From contig NZ_JNXE01000025.1 of assembly GCF_000716605.1 (NCBI RefSeq), positions 62,001 to 126,000 on the forward strand: DNA of 64,000 nucleotides, read 5' to 3'. The position numbers were made by a program, and so were the translations under genes. Under the pieces are notes generated by a model that did not search any database, was not told where the DNA came from, and saw only the letters and a program-made list of their open reading frames with translations. The DNA comes from Streptomyces sp. NRRL F-525 (GTDB taxonomy: Bacteria; Actinomycetota; Actinomycetes; Streptomycetales; Streptomycetaceae). Below are positions 43,720-51,449 of this stretch, piece after piece. Position 1 is the stretch's first letter, and every line of letters begins with the position of its first letter.

Positions 43720-43952
43720 CGCTCCCGCTTGGCGTTCAGCGCGGCGACGAGCTCACCCACGGTGCTGTGCTTGGCGGCCTCTTCCTCCGCGACCGGAACC
43801 CCGAGCTGCTCCTGGAGCGCGAGGGCGAGTTCGGCCAGCGCGAGGGAGTCTAGGTCGAGGCTCTCCAGGGTGGCCTCCGGCCGGATGCTCTCGGCGCTGA
43901 CCTCGAACTTCTCGGTGAGTACGGCGGTCACGGCGGTCTGGGCGGGGGACAT
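43716..43952 (-). CDS. Acyl carrier protein
   Basis: The 78-residue acidic protein has the phosphopantetheine site LDLDSLALAEL (Ser36) and the usual four-helix spacing (TLESLDLDSL, then STVGELVAALNAK). AAAGGACCCCC lies ahead of the ATG. It is translationally coupled to the FabF-like ketosynthase and is the dedicated carrier of this cluster. No phosphopantetheinyl transferase gene is nearby. Confidence 0.93.
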   Translation of the reverse strand: MSPAQTAVTAVLTEKFEVSAESIRPEATLESLDLDSLALAELALALQEQLGVPVAEEEAAKHSTVGELVAALNAKRER

Positions 43953-44084
43953 GGGGGTCCTTTCGGTGGGGCGAGCGGTGTTCCAGGGCGAGAGGCGTTC
44001 CGGAACCGAGGCGTCCGACCTGTTTTTTGCGGTGCGGACGCCGAGGGGGGCGAGCGGCGGGCGTACGCGGGGACGGGCGGGGTT

Positions 44085-44168
44085 GGTCTGAGGTGAGGTC
44101 GGTCTCGAACGGGGCTGATGTCAGACGAGGTTGATGTGAGGCGAGGTTGATGTTGGGTGAGGCTGGTC
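44085..44168. repeat. Degenerate 17-bp repeats between KAS III and ACP
   Basis: Units resembling GAGGTTGATGT recur about every 17 bases (for example 44133-44165) in the 216-base gap between the KAS III stop and the ACP start. They have no palindromic character and no gene is seen here. Confidence 0.5.
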
Positions 44169-45407
44169 TCAGGCGATCTGGGTCCGCGGGGCCGGGTCGG
44201 TGGCGGGGTCGGCCACGTCGGTAACCGGGTCGGCCGGGTCGGTAGCCGCCTGGGTAGCCGGGTCGATATCTTCGGCCAGGTCGGTGGCCGGGTCGGCCAG
44301 GTCGGCAGCGGGTACGGGTACGGGTACGGGTACGACCTCGGCATCCGCGCCGGCTGTGTCGACGTGCGGCACGGGCGGCAGTTCCGGCCACACCAGGGCC
44401 GCCGAGCCCCAGGTGAGTCCGGCGCCGAAGGCGGTCAGCAACACCCTTTCCCCGGAGCGGAGTTCACCCCGCGCGGCGGCGTCGGCCAGGGCCAGCGGGA
44501 TGGACGCGGCGCCGGTGTTGCCGACGCGCGCGATGTTGGTGACGTGCCGTTCGCCGGGGACCGGGATGCGGTCGCCGACGGCGGACAGGATGCGGGCGTT
44601 GGCCTGATGGGCGCAGAACCGGTCCACATCCTCGGCCGCCCAGTCCGCGCGCTTGAGCACGGCGTGGGCGGACTGGGTCATACGGGTCACCGCATGCTGG
44701 TACACCTCACGCCCCCGCATACGGAAGTAACGGTCGTCCGGGCCGAATTCACCGGGCCGGGAACGCTCGCGCGCACCACCGCCGGGCACCTGGATCAGCT
44801 CCTCGCCCGAACCGTCGCCGCCGAGGTCCAGCGCCAGCACGGCACCCGGCTCGTCGCGCTCACCGCGCCGTAGGACCACCGCCCCCGCGCCGTCGCCGAA
44901 CAGGATTCCGGCGGAACGATCCTGCGGGTCCAGCAGCGTCGAGTACACCTCGGCCGCGACCAGCAGGACCCGGTCGGCGCATCCCGAGGTCAGAGCGCCG
45001 ACGGCGGCGGCAAGGCCGTAGACGAAACCGCTGCACGCGGCGGAGACGTCCCACGCGGCGATCTCGCCGAGGCCGAGGCGGGTGGCCAGTCGGGGCGCCA
45101 TGGCGGGCATCGGTCGGTCCGAGGTCGAGGTGGCGACGATCACGGCGTCGACCAGGGGGCCGCCGGCGACCGCGAGCGCGCGGCCGGCCGCCTCCAGCGC
45201 GAGGTCGCCGGTGGTCACGCCCGGTGCCGCGCGGCGGCGTTCGCCGATGCCGGTGCGGCGGCGGACCCAGGCGTCGTCGACGTCCCACGCGGCGGGCAGG
45301 GCGTGGTTCGGCACCGCGTCCGGGGGGACGAAACCGGCGATGCCCTCGAGGACCGCCGTCTGCGGCGTTCTCAAGAGCGGGGCTGCGCTGGGCAGTCGGA
45401 AGGTCAC
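44169..45407 (-). CDS. KAS III / FabH-like initiating ketosynthase with repetitive acidic tail
   Basis: The 412-residue protein has FabH hallmarks: WVRRRTGIGERR, Cys125 (DVSAACSGFVYGL), His267 (CAHQANARI), Asn297 (RVGNTGAASIP) and LLTAFGAGLTWGSA. It should start chains by condensing an acyl-CoA with malonyl-ACP. About 65 extra residues follow the domain. They start with a VPVPVPVP run (from a GGGTAC hexamer repeat) and continue with Asp/Ala/Thr/Pro repeats such as DPATD and ADPVTDVADPATD. Ordinary FabH ends near residue 345. The GTG start has GAGG upstream. It is the first gene of the cluster. Confidence 0.9.
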   Translation of the reverse strand: MTFRLPSAAPLLRTPQTAVLEGIAGFVPPDAVPNHALPAAWDVDDAWVRRRTGIGERRRAAPGVTTGDLALEAAGRALAVAGGPLVDAVIVATSTSDRPMPAMAPRLATRLGLGEIAAWDVSAACSGFVYGLAAAVGALTSGCADRVLLVAAEVYSTLLDPQDRSAGILFGDGAGAVVLRRGERDEPGAVLALDLGGDGSGEELIQVPGGGARERSRPGEFGPDDRYFRMRGREVYQHAVTRMTQSAHAVLKRADWAAEDVDRFCAHQANARILSAVGDRIPVPGERHVTNIARVGNTGAASIPLALADAAARGELRSGERVLLTAFGAGLTWGSAALVWPELPPVPHVDTAGADAEVVPVPVPVPAADLADPATDLAEDIDPATQAATDPADPVTDVADPATDPAPRTQIA

Positions 45408-45458
45408 ACACGCCTCGATGGGGAAGTGATCTTGGACGAGCGTGCACGACTGTAGATC

Positions 45459-45500
45459 GGATCAAGATCCGGGCGGGGGCGTGACGCGATTCGAACGCGT
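45459..45500 (-). promoter_or_regulatory. Two palindromes upstream of the ketosynthase cluster
   Basis: GGATC-AA-GATCC (45459-45470) is a perfect palindrome. ACGCG (45484-45488) and CGCGT (45496-45500) flank seven bases, ATTCGAA. Both lie 50-95 bases before the first cluster gene and could be regulator sites. The second looks superficially like a tRNA T arm on the minus strand, but no other tRNA part is present. Confidence 0.4.
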
Positions 45501-45643
45501 GACCAGTTCGGGCCCGTTTTCGACATAAGCGCAGCTCAGAGCACGAAGTGAGGAAACGTTACGTCTGTTATGTAGCTCGCAGATCACCCGAAAGAGGGCG
45601 CTTGGAGGCGGCCGTTCGACGCACAACCGCCCATGGGGTCATG

Positions 45644-45877
45644 TCAGTTCGTGACGGCTGGCGTGGGCGTGGGCGGCCGCGATGTCGGCGGGGCGCCAAC
45701 GGGCTTAATGGTCAAGGCAGTTCGGGTGCGGTTCTCCGTGAACAGGACCTGGGCGTCGACGGTGATGCGGCCGAGGGCCGGATGGAGGATCGCCCTGCTC
45801 CCGCCGTAGCACTGGGCGACCTCTTGGAATTCGCCTTGTCGATCAGCGTCCAGAAAACCACGATGGCCCTGAACCAT
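45644..45877 (-). pseudogene. C-terminal fragment of a regulator-like protein (tentative MmyB-type)
   Basis: From an ATG at 45877 the 77-residue frame reads DADRQGEFQEVAQCYGG, SRAILHPALGRITVDAQ and VLFTENRTRTALTI, then a low-complexity Pro/Thr end. The HP.LG.I..DAQVL pattern resembles the end of the ligand-binding domain of XRE/MmyB-type regulators. It begins 20 bases after the stop of the XRE gene. It looks like the remnant of a larger gene, with no helix-turn-helix part left. The family call is weak. Confidence 0.3.
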
Positions 45878-45897
45878 CCCGGCAGGCGTGTGGAGCG

Positions 45898-47145
45898 TCA
45901 GTCGAACTCGCCGAGCATGGTGACGAGTTGGCGCCCCTCCTGCGCCCCACGGCGCAGTAACACGGCGGCCGTCGTGTGGAGTTCGTTCCAGGCGTGAGGA
46001 CGGCCGATGGCGTCGGCGTCCGGCACCGCTTCCGCGGCTACCGCGAGGGCCTGAGCGGCTTCACCTGCCCCGGCCAAGGCGTGCGCGAGGCACGTTTTGT
46101 ACCAGGTCCGGTCGCGCCGGTAGTCGTCGGGCAGAGCGGCCAGACCGACCGTCAGGTGATCGACGGCCGTCTGCCAGTCTCGCAAGTGCATGGCGGCCAT
46201 GCCGCGTTGCAGCGTGAACCATGTCTCGCCGTAGAAGTACATCCACGGCGGTTCGTCCTCCGGGTGTTCGGCCGCCCGGCTGATCATGTCCTGCGCCTCG
46301 TCCAGGAGGCGTTCCGCGTCGTCGCCGTCGCCGTTGAGGGCGTGCCCCCGGGCGGCCATCTGAGCGGCCATGCCCTGAATCCCCAGGGACGTGCCAGGGG
46401 CCGACCAACGCGCCGCGTCGGCCAGCCGGACGGCCCGGTCTCCGCGACCGCCGGACCACGCCATGTGGGCCTTCATGGACAGCGTGGTCGCGGCCATGTT
46501 GGCGTCCCCGGCCTCCAGCGCCCATTCGTGGCTGCGGTCGTACCACGCCAGCGCGGCGGCCGTCTGCCCCTGGTCCTGCGCCATCCATGCGAGGAACTGC
46601 GCGTGTTCGGAAGCCAGCCGGACAACTCGGTCGGCCAGTGGGCCACGGGCGCTCGCGTACAGGTCGACCACCGTGCCGAGCTGCTGCCGCATGATCCCGA
46701 CGAGCGGGCGCGATCCGATCTCGTCCTCCGCCCTGCGGTGTTCGGCCAGGAGTCGGTCCAGCCAGTCGAGAGTGGGGGCGTCGACCTTGTTGCCGTTGCC
46801 GACAACGGTCGTCACCCGGGTCAGCAGATCATCGTCAGGGCCCGGCCCCGGGAGGACCAGACCGGCGACCGCCTGAGCCGGGGCCATGGACCCCGCACGG
46901 ATGAGGTCGGCCGGAATTCCGAGCCCGGCTGCGATCCGCTGCCGCACCTCGGCGGACGTCACCCTGCGGCGGCCCCGCTCGATCTCGGACACGTCCGGCT
47001 GCACCAGGCCGATCCGTTCCCCGATCTTGGTCTGCGACAGGCCGGTCAGCTTCCGGTAGGTGCGGAGGACAGCACCCCAGTCCCCGGCCGCGACGGCTGC
47101 GATGAGCTGCGGATGCGTCCACAGATCGGGGCGCATGTTCTCCAT
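45898..47145 (-). CDS. XRE-family regulator with TPR-like C-terminal domain
   Basis: The 415-residue protein has an N-terminal Cro/C1-type helix-turn-helix (about residues 25-65: YRKLTGLSQTKIGERIGLV, PDVSEIERGRRRV). A long helical region of TPR-like pairs follows, with AQDQGQTAAALAWYDRSHE, AERLLDEAQDMISRAAEH and DWQTAVDHLTVGLAAL. The ATG at 47145 lies seven bases after a TATATT box, so the mRNA may be leaderless. It diverges from three overlapping tiny genes. Such regulator plus small-gene sets are frequent and often multi-copy in Streptomyces, where relatives act in development and antibiotic control. Confidence 0.9.
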   Translation of the reverse strand: MENMRPDLWTHPQLIAAVAAGDWGAVLRTYRKLTGLSQTKIGERIGLVQPDVSEIERGRRRVTSAEVRQRIAAGLGIPADLIRAGSMAPAQAVAGLVLPGPGPDDDLLTRVTTVVGNGNKVDAPTLDWLDRLLAEHRRAEDEIGSRPLVGIMRQQLGTVVDLYASARGPLADRVVRLASEHAQFLAWMAQDQGQTAAALAWYDRSHEWALEAGDANMAATTLSMKAHMAWSGGRGDRAVRLADAARWSAPGTSLGIQGMAAQMAARGHALNGDGDDAERLLDEAQDMISRAAEHPEDEPPWMYFYGETWFTLQRGMAAMHLRDWQTAVDHLTVGLAALPDDYRRDRTWYKTCLAHALAGAGEAAQALAVAAEAVPDADAIGRPHAWNELHTTAAVLLRRGAQEGRQLVTMLGEFD

Positions 47146-47150
47146 GGATC

Positions 47151-47173
47151 GAATATAGGGCGCTCCTATAGGG
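47151..47173. promoter_or_regulatory. Promoter/operator between XRE gene and small genes
   Basis: TATAGG (47154-47159) and CCTATA (47165-47170) form an inverted repeat with five bases between. On the minus strand TATATT (47152-47157) is a good -10 box for the XRE gene. The repressor may bind its own promoter here. Confidence 0.5.
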
Positions 47174-47238
47174 CCGCGGGATGGGAACGGCCGGCGTCCG
47201 CCGTAAGGGTGGGTGACCTGCGAGGGGAGCGAAAGATC

Positions 47239-47433
47239 ATGATCACGAAGACGACGGAGACCGGCCCCGTCCACCTGGGACTGCCAGACCCTGAGCCGGT
47301 GCCGGCCGACGACTGCGACGTCTGCGCGGTGCTCGCGCGGAACCGGGAGACGGCACGTCGGGACGGCGACCTGTCCAAGGTCACGGACCTCAACATCGAA
47401 ATGCGGACGCATCAGGGGAGTGGGTGCGCATGA
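47239..47433 (+). CDS. Tiny Cys-pair protein, first of three overlapping small genes
   Basis: The 64-residue acidic protein has CDVC in the middle (VPADDCDVCAVLARNRETA) and a C-terminal Cys-Ala. A purine-rich GAGGGGAGCGAAAG precedes the ATG. It ends ATGA, overlapping the next gene. Similar small proteins accompany XRE regulators in Streptomyces as I recall; function is unknown. The Cys pair could bind metal or sense redox state. Confidence 0.75.
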   Translation: MITKTTETGPVHLGLPDPEPVPADDCDVCAVLARNRETARRDGDLSKVTDLNIEMRTHQGSGCA

Positions 47434-47648
47434 ACGTGTTCATTCCGGAAATCGGAGATCTTGTGTACGACGTGGCGACCGGCAAGGTCGGCCAGGCCAT
47501 GGGACACGAGGGGCGGCACTGGCAGCTGCGGCCGGTCGGCGGGGGCCGCGAGTGGGACGCCGAAGGGCCGATCCGGCCGCCCACCGATGCCGAGCGGCTG
47601 TCGGCGGGCGTGGCCGTGGCCAACGCCCGCAGCCGGAGTGGGCTGTGA
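47430..47648 (+). CDS. Tiny protein, second of three overlapping small genes
   Basis: The 72-residue protein reads FIPEIGDLVYDVATGKVGQ, then HWQLRPVGGGREWD and IRPPTDAERLSAGVAVA. This looks like a small beta-barrel of the KOW/SH3 sort. ATGA and GTGA overlaps join it to the genes before and after, so the three are co-translated under the control region shared with the XRE gene. Function unknown. Confidence 0.75.
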   Translation: MNVFIPEIGDLVYDVATGKVGQAMGHEGRHWQLRPVGGGREWDAEGPIRPPTDAERLSAGVAVANARSRSGL

Positions 47649-47803
47649 GCGCGCCGGTCGGCAAGGTGACGTCGTCGGCGTCGTACGACGTTGCCGCGTA
47701 CCGCAGGCTTCTTGACCACGGGCAGTCGTGCCAGGCGTGCGTGAAGGCCATGTGCCCCCAGGCCCGGTCCCTCTGGCGGATGGTCAAAAGACGGGAGCCG
47801 TAG
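47645..47803 (+). CDS. Tiny Cys-containing protein, third of three overlapping small genes
   Basis: The 52-residue basic protein has CQACVKAMC (three cysteines) near the middle. It starts at a GTG that overlaps the previous stop. With the first gene it shares a CxxC pair. Function is unknown; it completes the small-gene set facing the XRE regulator. Confidence 0.65.
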   Translation: MSAPVGKVTSSASYDVAAYRRLLDHGQSCQACVKAMCPQARSLWRMVKRREP

Positions 47804-47954
47804 ACACCTCAACAGGGAGCAGGGCACCTACGGATGATCAGTCGGCCGGCACCCGCCTGATCCGGCCCCTCCGGCTCCAGGCCACCTGGGCGGACCTGGT
47901 GCGCCGGGTGACCCACGACGGAACCGGCCCGGCGCCGACTGGGAGAATGACCCC

Positions 47955-48317
47955 ATGAGCATCGTCAAGATCAACGTACTCACCGTCCCCGAGGAGCAGC
48001 GCGAGACGCTGGAGAAGCGGTTCGCGAACCGGGCCGGGACGGTGGACAGCTCGGACGGGTTCGAGTGGTTCGAGCTGCTGCGTCCCGTCGAGGGCACCGA
48101 CACCTACCTCGTGTACACGCGCTGGCGCGCCGAGGAGGACTTCCAGAACTGGATGTCGGGGATGGGGCAGGCCGCCCACCGGGGTGCGTCCCAGGAGGGC
48201 GGCGCGCAGGGATCCGCCGAGGGTTCCCCTCAGGGTGAGCGGCCGAGGCCCGCCGCCACGGACGCGACGCTGTGGACGTTCGAGGTGGTGCAGCAGGCGG
48301 GGCCCAAGGAGGGCTAG
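47955..48317 (+). CDS. ABM-domain (antibiotic biosynthesis monooxygenase-like) protein
   Basis: The 120-residue protein starts MSIVKINVLTVPEEQR and has LEKRFANRAGTVDSSDGFEWFELLRP read in pieces, plus YLVYTRWRAEEDFQNWM. This is the dimeric alpha-beta barrel of the ABM family, close to heme-degrading MhuD/IsdG-type members. Between the W..WM helix and the last strand (LWTFEVVQQ) lies a Gly/Ser/Glu-rich insert of about 30 residues. GGGAG precedes the ATG. It appears to be a single gene; heme oxygenase activity is possible but unproven. Confidence 0.85.
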   Translation: MSIVKINVLTVPEEQRETLEKRFANRAGTVDSSDGFEWFELLRPVEGTDTYLVYTRWRAEEDFQNWMSGMGQAAHRGASQEGGAQGSAEGSPQGERPRPAATDATLWTFEVVQQAGPKEG

Positions 48318-48340
48318 GGCGTCTGCACGTCTGAAGCGGC

Positions 48341-48441
48341 TCGTGCACGACCGTCCTTGTCCACGACGGATCGTGCACGACGTCCTCCTCTTCTACGACG
48401 GCTCACGCACGACCGTCCTCCTCCTCTACGACGGCTCACGC
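48341..48441. repeat. About three degenerate copies of a 32-bp repeat
   Basis: Units begin TCGTGCACGAC (48341, 48371) or TCACGCACGAC (48403) and end CTACGACGGC or CCACGACGGA. The last unit runs into the final codons of the leftward membrane-protein gene. Each unit has GTGCAC-type symmetry, so hairpins could form in this convergent gap. Confidence 0.7.
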
Positions 48442-49958
48442 ACAGCCACCCCCAACTCCCGCAGCACCACCGCCAAGTCATCCGGCGCCGCAGCCAGCCT
48501 CACCAGCCGCCCCCCGTCGTCGAGTTCGGCGATGTGCCACCCGCTGGGCACGGTCTCTCCGTCACCGCCCCGCACCCGCCGTACCGTCCGCACGGTGAGC
48601 CGTTCCACCGGTATCCGGCGTGCCGCGAACCGGCCCGGGCCCGGGGTCACCGCGGGCGGGCCGGTGCCGAGGGCGATGTGGGTGCCGAAGCCGTACGGGT
48701 TGTAGTCGGTGTGCTCCAGGAAGCGCGCGGGCAGGAACACCTCGCCGTCCAACTCGGGGAGTTCCGCGGTCACTTCGGCCGGTCGGGGTGCGCGGACGCG
48801 GGTCGCGCGCCAGGCCCAGCCGAAGAGTGCGGCCGTGCCGAGCGTGCCCGCCGCCGCCCACGTGATCGTCGTGGCGGAGGCGAACAGGGTCGTGGGGTGG
48901 AGGTAGCAGAGGGGGACCAGCCACACCGCCGTACCGGCCAGCACCAGCGTGAACGGCAAGGCGGAGGGCAGGACTTCGTCGCCGGGGAGGCGGCGGCCGC
49001 GCAGGCTCTGCAGGATCTGGGCGCCGGGGTAGCCCGCGGCGAGAGCGGCGACGGCGGCGATGGCGGCCAGCACCGCGGCGGACTGGACGTGCTGGTGCCA
49101 GACGTAGCGCGAACCGGTGATCGTCCTCACCTCGTGGCGCCAGAAGGTGAGTTGGACCTTGTCACCGGCGCGGAACCCGTCGGCGGCCTCGACCGGGACC
49201 CGCAGGCGCTCGAACGGCCGGTTGTCGGTGAAGTACAGCCAGCTGTCGGTCCTGGGCCGGTTGGGGTCGGTCCGGGCGATCACGGCCGAGGTGTAGGTCA
49301 GGCACTCCGAGCGCTGTGCGACCGGTGTCGCGGCCGTGCACGGAACGGCCGCCTCCCAGGCCCGCTGGTCCGCCGCGACGTCCGACACGAACCCCGCCGC
49401 CATGCCCGCGCAGATCAGCAGCGTCGCGCACCAGGCGACCGCCCACACCGGGACGCTCCCGGCGGTGCGGTCCGAGACGACACGGATGCGGGCGGGCTCC
49501 GGGACGTCGGTTCCGTAGCGCTGGTGCAGTGCGCGCAGGGCCGTCAACCGGTCGTGGAATTCGGCGAGTTCGGCGGCCCGGCCGACCGGCAGGGGCAGGG
49601 TCCGTCGGTGTCCGTTCCGCAGCAGCACACTCACCCGGCAGAACTCACTGCTCCGCGAGCTTCTGTGTCTCAGCCGGATCTGCAGGTCGGCGACCTCGTA
49701 CCAGGGCAGGCTCCAGCGCCGTAGCAACGTCCGGGACCGCAGGCCGCGGGCGTCGGCGTCCACCCGGGCGGTGACCGCGTGGAGCGCCACGAAGGCGATG
49801 AACGCGAGCGACGAGCCGAGGGCCAGCGCCGGCGGGTCCGGGCCCCGGTACGTCGTCCACGCCCCGGCGACAACCGCCCCAGCCGCCCCGAACGCGACGA
49901 AGAACCACAGGGCGCGGCGCGCCCCGGGACGGCAGGTCACCTCACCGACTTCGGTCAT
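48426..49958 (-). CDS. Multi-pass membrane protein with PH-like cytoplasmic segment
   Basis: The 510-residue protein has two N-terminal helices (about residues 15-60: ALWFFVAFGAAGAVVAGAW). A PH-like stretch follows at about 70-140 (RSRTLLRRWSLPWYEVADLQIRL, LLRNGHRRTLPLPVG). Then come a helix at about 170-190, an outside segment with CTAATPVAQRSECLTYTSA, and four more helices. The ATG at 49958 replaces a longer frame with poor composition. The PH-like part resembles bacterial PH domains, and a signal-transfer role is only a guess. Family otherwise unknown. Confidence 0.8.
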   Translation of the reverse strand: MTEVGEVTCRPGARRALWFFVAFGAAGAVVAGAWTTYRGPDPPALALGSSLAFIAFVALHAVTARVDADARGLRSRTLLRRWSLPWYEVADLQIRLRHRSSRSSEFCRVSVLLRNGHRRTLPLPVGRAAELAEFHDRLTALRALHQRYGTDVPEPARIRVVSDRTAGSVPVWAVAWCATLLICAGMAAGFVSDVAADQRAWEAAVPCTAATPVAQRSECLTYTSAVIARTDPNRPRTDSWLYFTDNRPFERLRVPVEAADGFRAGDKVQLTFWRHEVRTITGSRYVWHQHVQSAAVLAAIAAVAALAAGYPGAQILQSLRGRRLPGDEVLPSALPFTLVLAGTAVWLVPLCYLHPTTLFASATTITWAAAGTLGTAALFGWAWRATRVRAPRPAEVTAELPELDGEVFLPARFLEHTDYNPYGFGTHIALGTGPPAVTPGPGRFAARRIPVERLTVRTVRRVRGGDGETVPSGWHIAELDDGGRLVRLAAAPDDLAVVLRELGVAVREPS

Positions 49959-50074
49959 GCCCTGAACGGTGCCTCGGCCGACGCGGCGGGCGCTTGTGCG
50001 TTCTCCGGCAGTGTTGTGGCAGGCCAGGCTGCCCGCAGGAGGCAAGGAGAGGGCGAGAAGAGGGTGAGAAAAAA

Positions 50075-51247
50075 GTGGTGCGCCAGATGTTTGAACCGCC
50101 GCGGAGCGGTGAGGCGAGCCGAATGCGTGCTTCTCCCACCGCCTCCGCCGAGACCCCCGGCTCCACCCGGCCGACCCCGACCACCGCCCCCACGGCGGAG
50201 CCCACCGCGTCGGTGCGCGGCCCCGGAAAGCAACGCGACCCCTTCTTCGACAACGCCAAGTACCTGGCGATCGTGCTGGTGGCGATCGGCCACTCCTGGG
50301 AGCCGCTGCGCTCCGGCAGCCGTAGCGTCACCGCGTTGTACACGCTCGTGTACGCCGTGCACATGCCGGCGTTCATCGTGATCTCCGGGTACTTCTCGCG
50401 GAGCTTCCGCGCGACTCCGCCGCAAATTCGGCGGCTGCTGGGGGGAGTTGTCGTGCCGTACGTCGTCTTCGAGACGGCGTACACGCTGTACACGCGCTGG
50501 ACGGACCACCAACCCGACCGCGCCATCAGCCTGTTGGACCCGCTGTACCTGACGTGGTTCCTGGCGGCGCTCTTCGCCTGGCGGCTGACCACGCCGATCT
50601 GGAAGCACGTGCGCCACCCTCTGCCGGTGGCGCTGGTGATCGCGATGCTGGCGACGCTGTCCCCCTCCATCGGCAACGACCTTGATCTGCAACGGGTGTT
50701 GCAGTTCCTGCCGTACTTCGTGCTCGGGCTGTGTCTGAAGCCGGAGCACTTCCAGCTCGTACGGCGGCCTGAGGTACGGCAGTTGGCGGTCCCGGTGTTC
50801 GTCGTCGCGCTCGCCGTGGCGTACTGGGCGGTCCCGCGCTTCGACTACGCCTGGCTGTTCCACAACGCGAGCGCGGAGCAACTCGGCGCCCCCGACTGGG
50901 AAGGGCCGCTGATGACGCTGGCCCTGTTCGCCTGCTCGACGCTCCTGGTCGCGTGCTTCCTGGCCTGGGTGCCGCGCCGCCGCACCTGGTTCACCGCGCT
51001 GGGCGCGGGCACGCTCTACGGCTATCTGCTGCACGGGTTCGTCGCGCAGGGCGCCAAGTCCTGGGGCTGGTACGACCCTTCGTGGATGCGGGGCCCCCTC
51101 GGCGAGGTCACGGTGACCGTGGTCGCCGCGATCGTCGTGACCGCGCTGTGCACCCCGCCGGTGCGGCGGGTCTTCCGGGGCGTGATGGAACCGGAGTTGC
51201 GGTGGGCGTTCCGTCGTGACGCAGACGAACTGGCCCGTACCCCTTAG
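50075..51247 (+). CDS. Acyltransferase family (AT3-like) integral membrane protein
   Basis: The 390-residue protein starts at a GTG (ATG 50087 possible) after GAGGGTGAG. The first 50 residues are Pro/Thr/Ser-rich. Then comes the acyltransferase-3 start FFDNAKYLAIVLVAIGHSWE with the conserved His, HMPAFIVISGYFSR and about ten membrane helices to the end (YGYLLHGFVAQGAKSW). Such enzymes O-acetylate or acylate cell-surface sugars. It stands alone between the PH-like gene (divergent) and the RTX protein. Acceptor unknown. Confidence 0.88.
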   Translation: MVRQMFEPPRSGEASRMRASPTASAETPGSTRPTPTTAPTAEPTASVRGPGKQRDPFFDNAKYLAIVLVAIGHSWEPLRSGSRSVTALYTLVYAVHMPAFIVISGYFSRSFRATPPQIRRLLGGVVVPYVVFETAYTLYTRWTDHQPDRAISLLDPLYLTWFLAALFAWRLTTPIWKHVRHPLPVALVIAMLATLSPSIGNDLDLQRVLQFLPYFVLGLCLKPEHFQLVRRPEVRQLAVPVFVVALAVAYWAVPRFDYAWLFHNASAEQLGAPDWEGPLMTLALFACSTLLVACFLAWVPRRRTWFTALGAGTLYGYLLHGFVAQGAKSWGWYDPSWMRGPLGEVTVTVVAAIVVTALCTPPVRRVFRGVMEPELRWAFRRDADELARTP

Positions 51248-51449
51248 CGAGGGTTGGAGGTGATCGGCGGTCCAGTTCATGAATTCGCGCTGAATCACGG
51301 CTGACACTTCACGGGGATACGCCACGCGTGCGAAAGGGGGCACAACCAAGGGCCGAGAGGGAGGGTCAGACGCTGTGCCGGAATCCGGACCACCCGGTCC
51401 CGGCACCTCGGTTTCTGTCAACTCCCTTACGTTCCACGGAGGTTGTGCG

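Noticed and set aside
45484..45500. tRNA gene suggested by a T-arm-like ACGCG-TTCGAAT-CGCGT on the minus strand
   Set aside because: No anticodon arm, D arm or matching acceptor could be found around it; kept only as a possible regulatory palindrome.
48318..48441. CRISPR array
   Set aside because: Only about three degenerate units with no unique spacers and no cas genes anywhere in the window.
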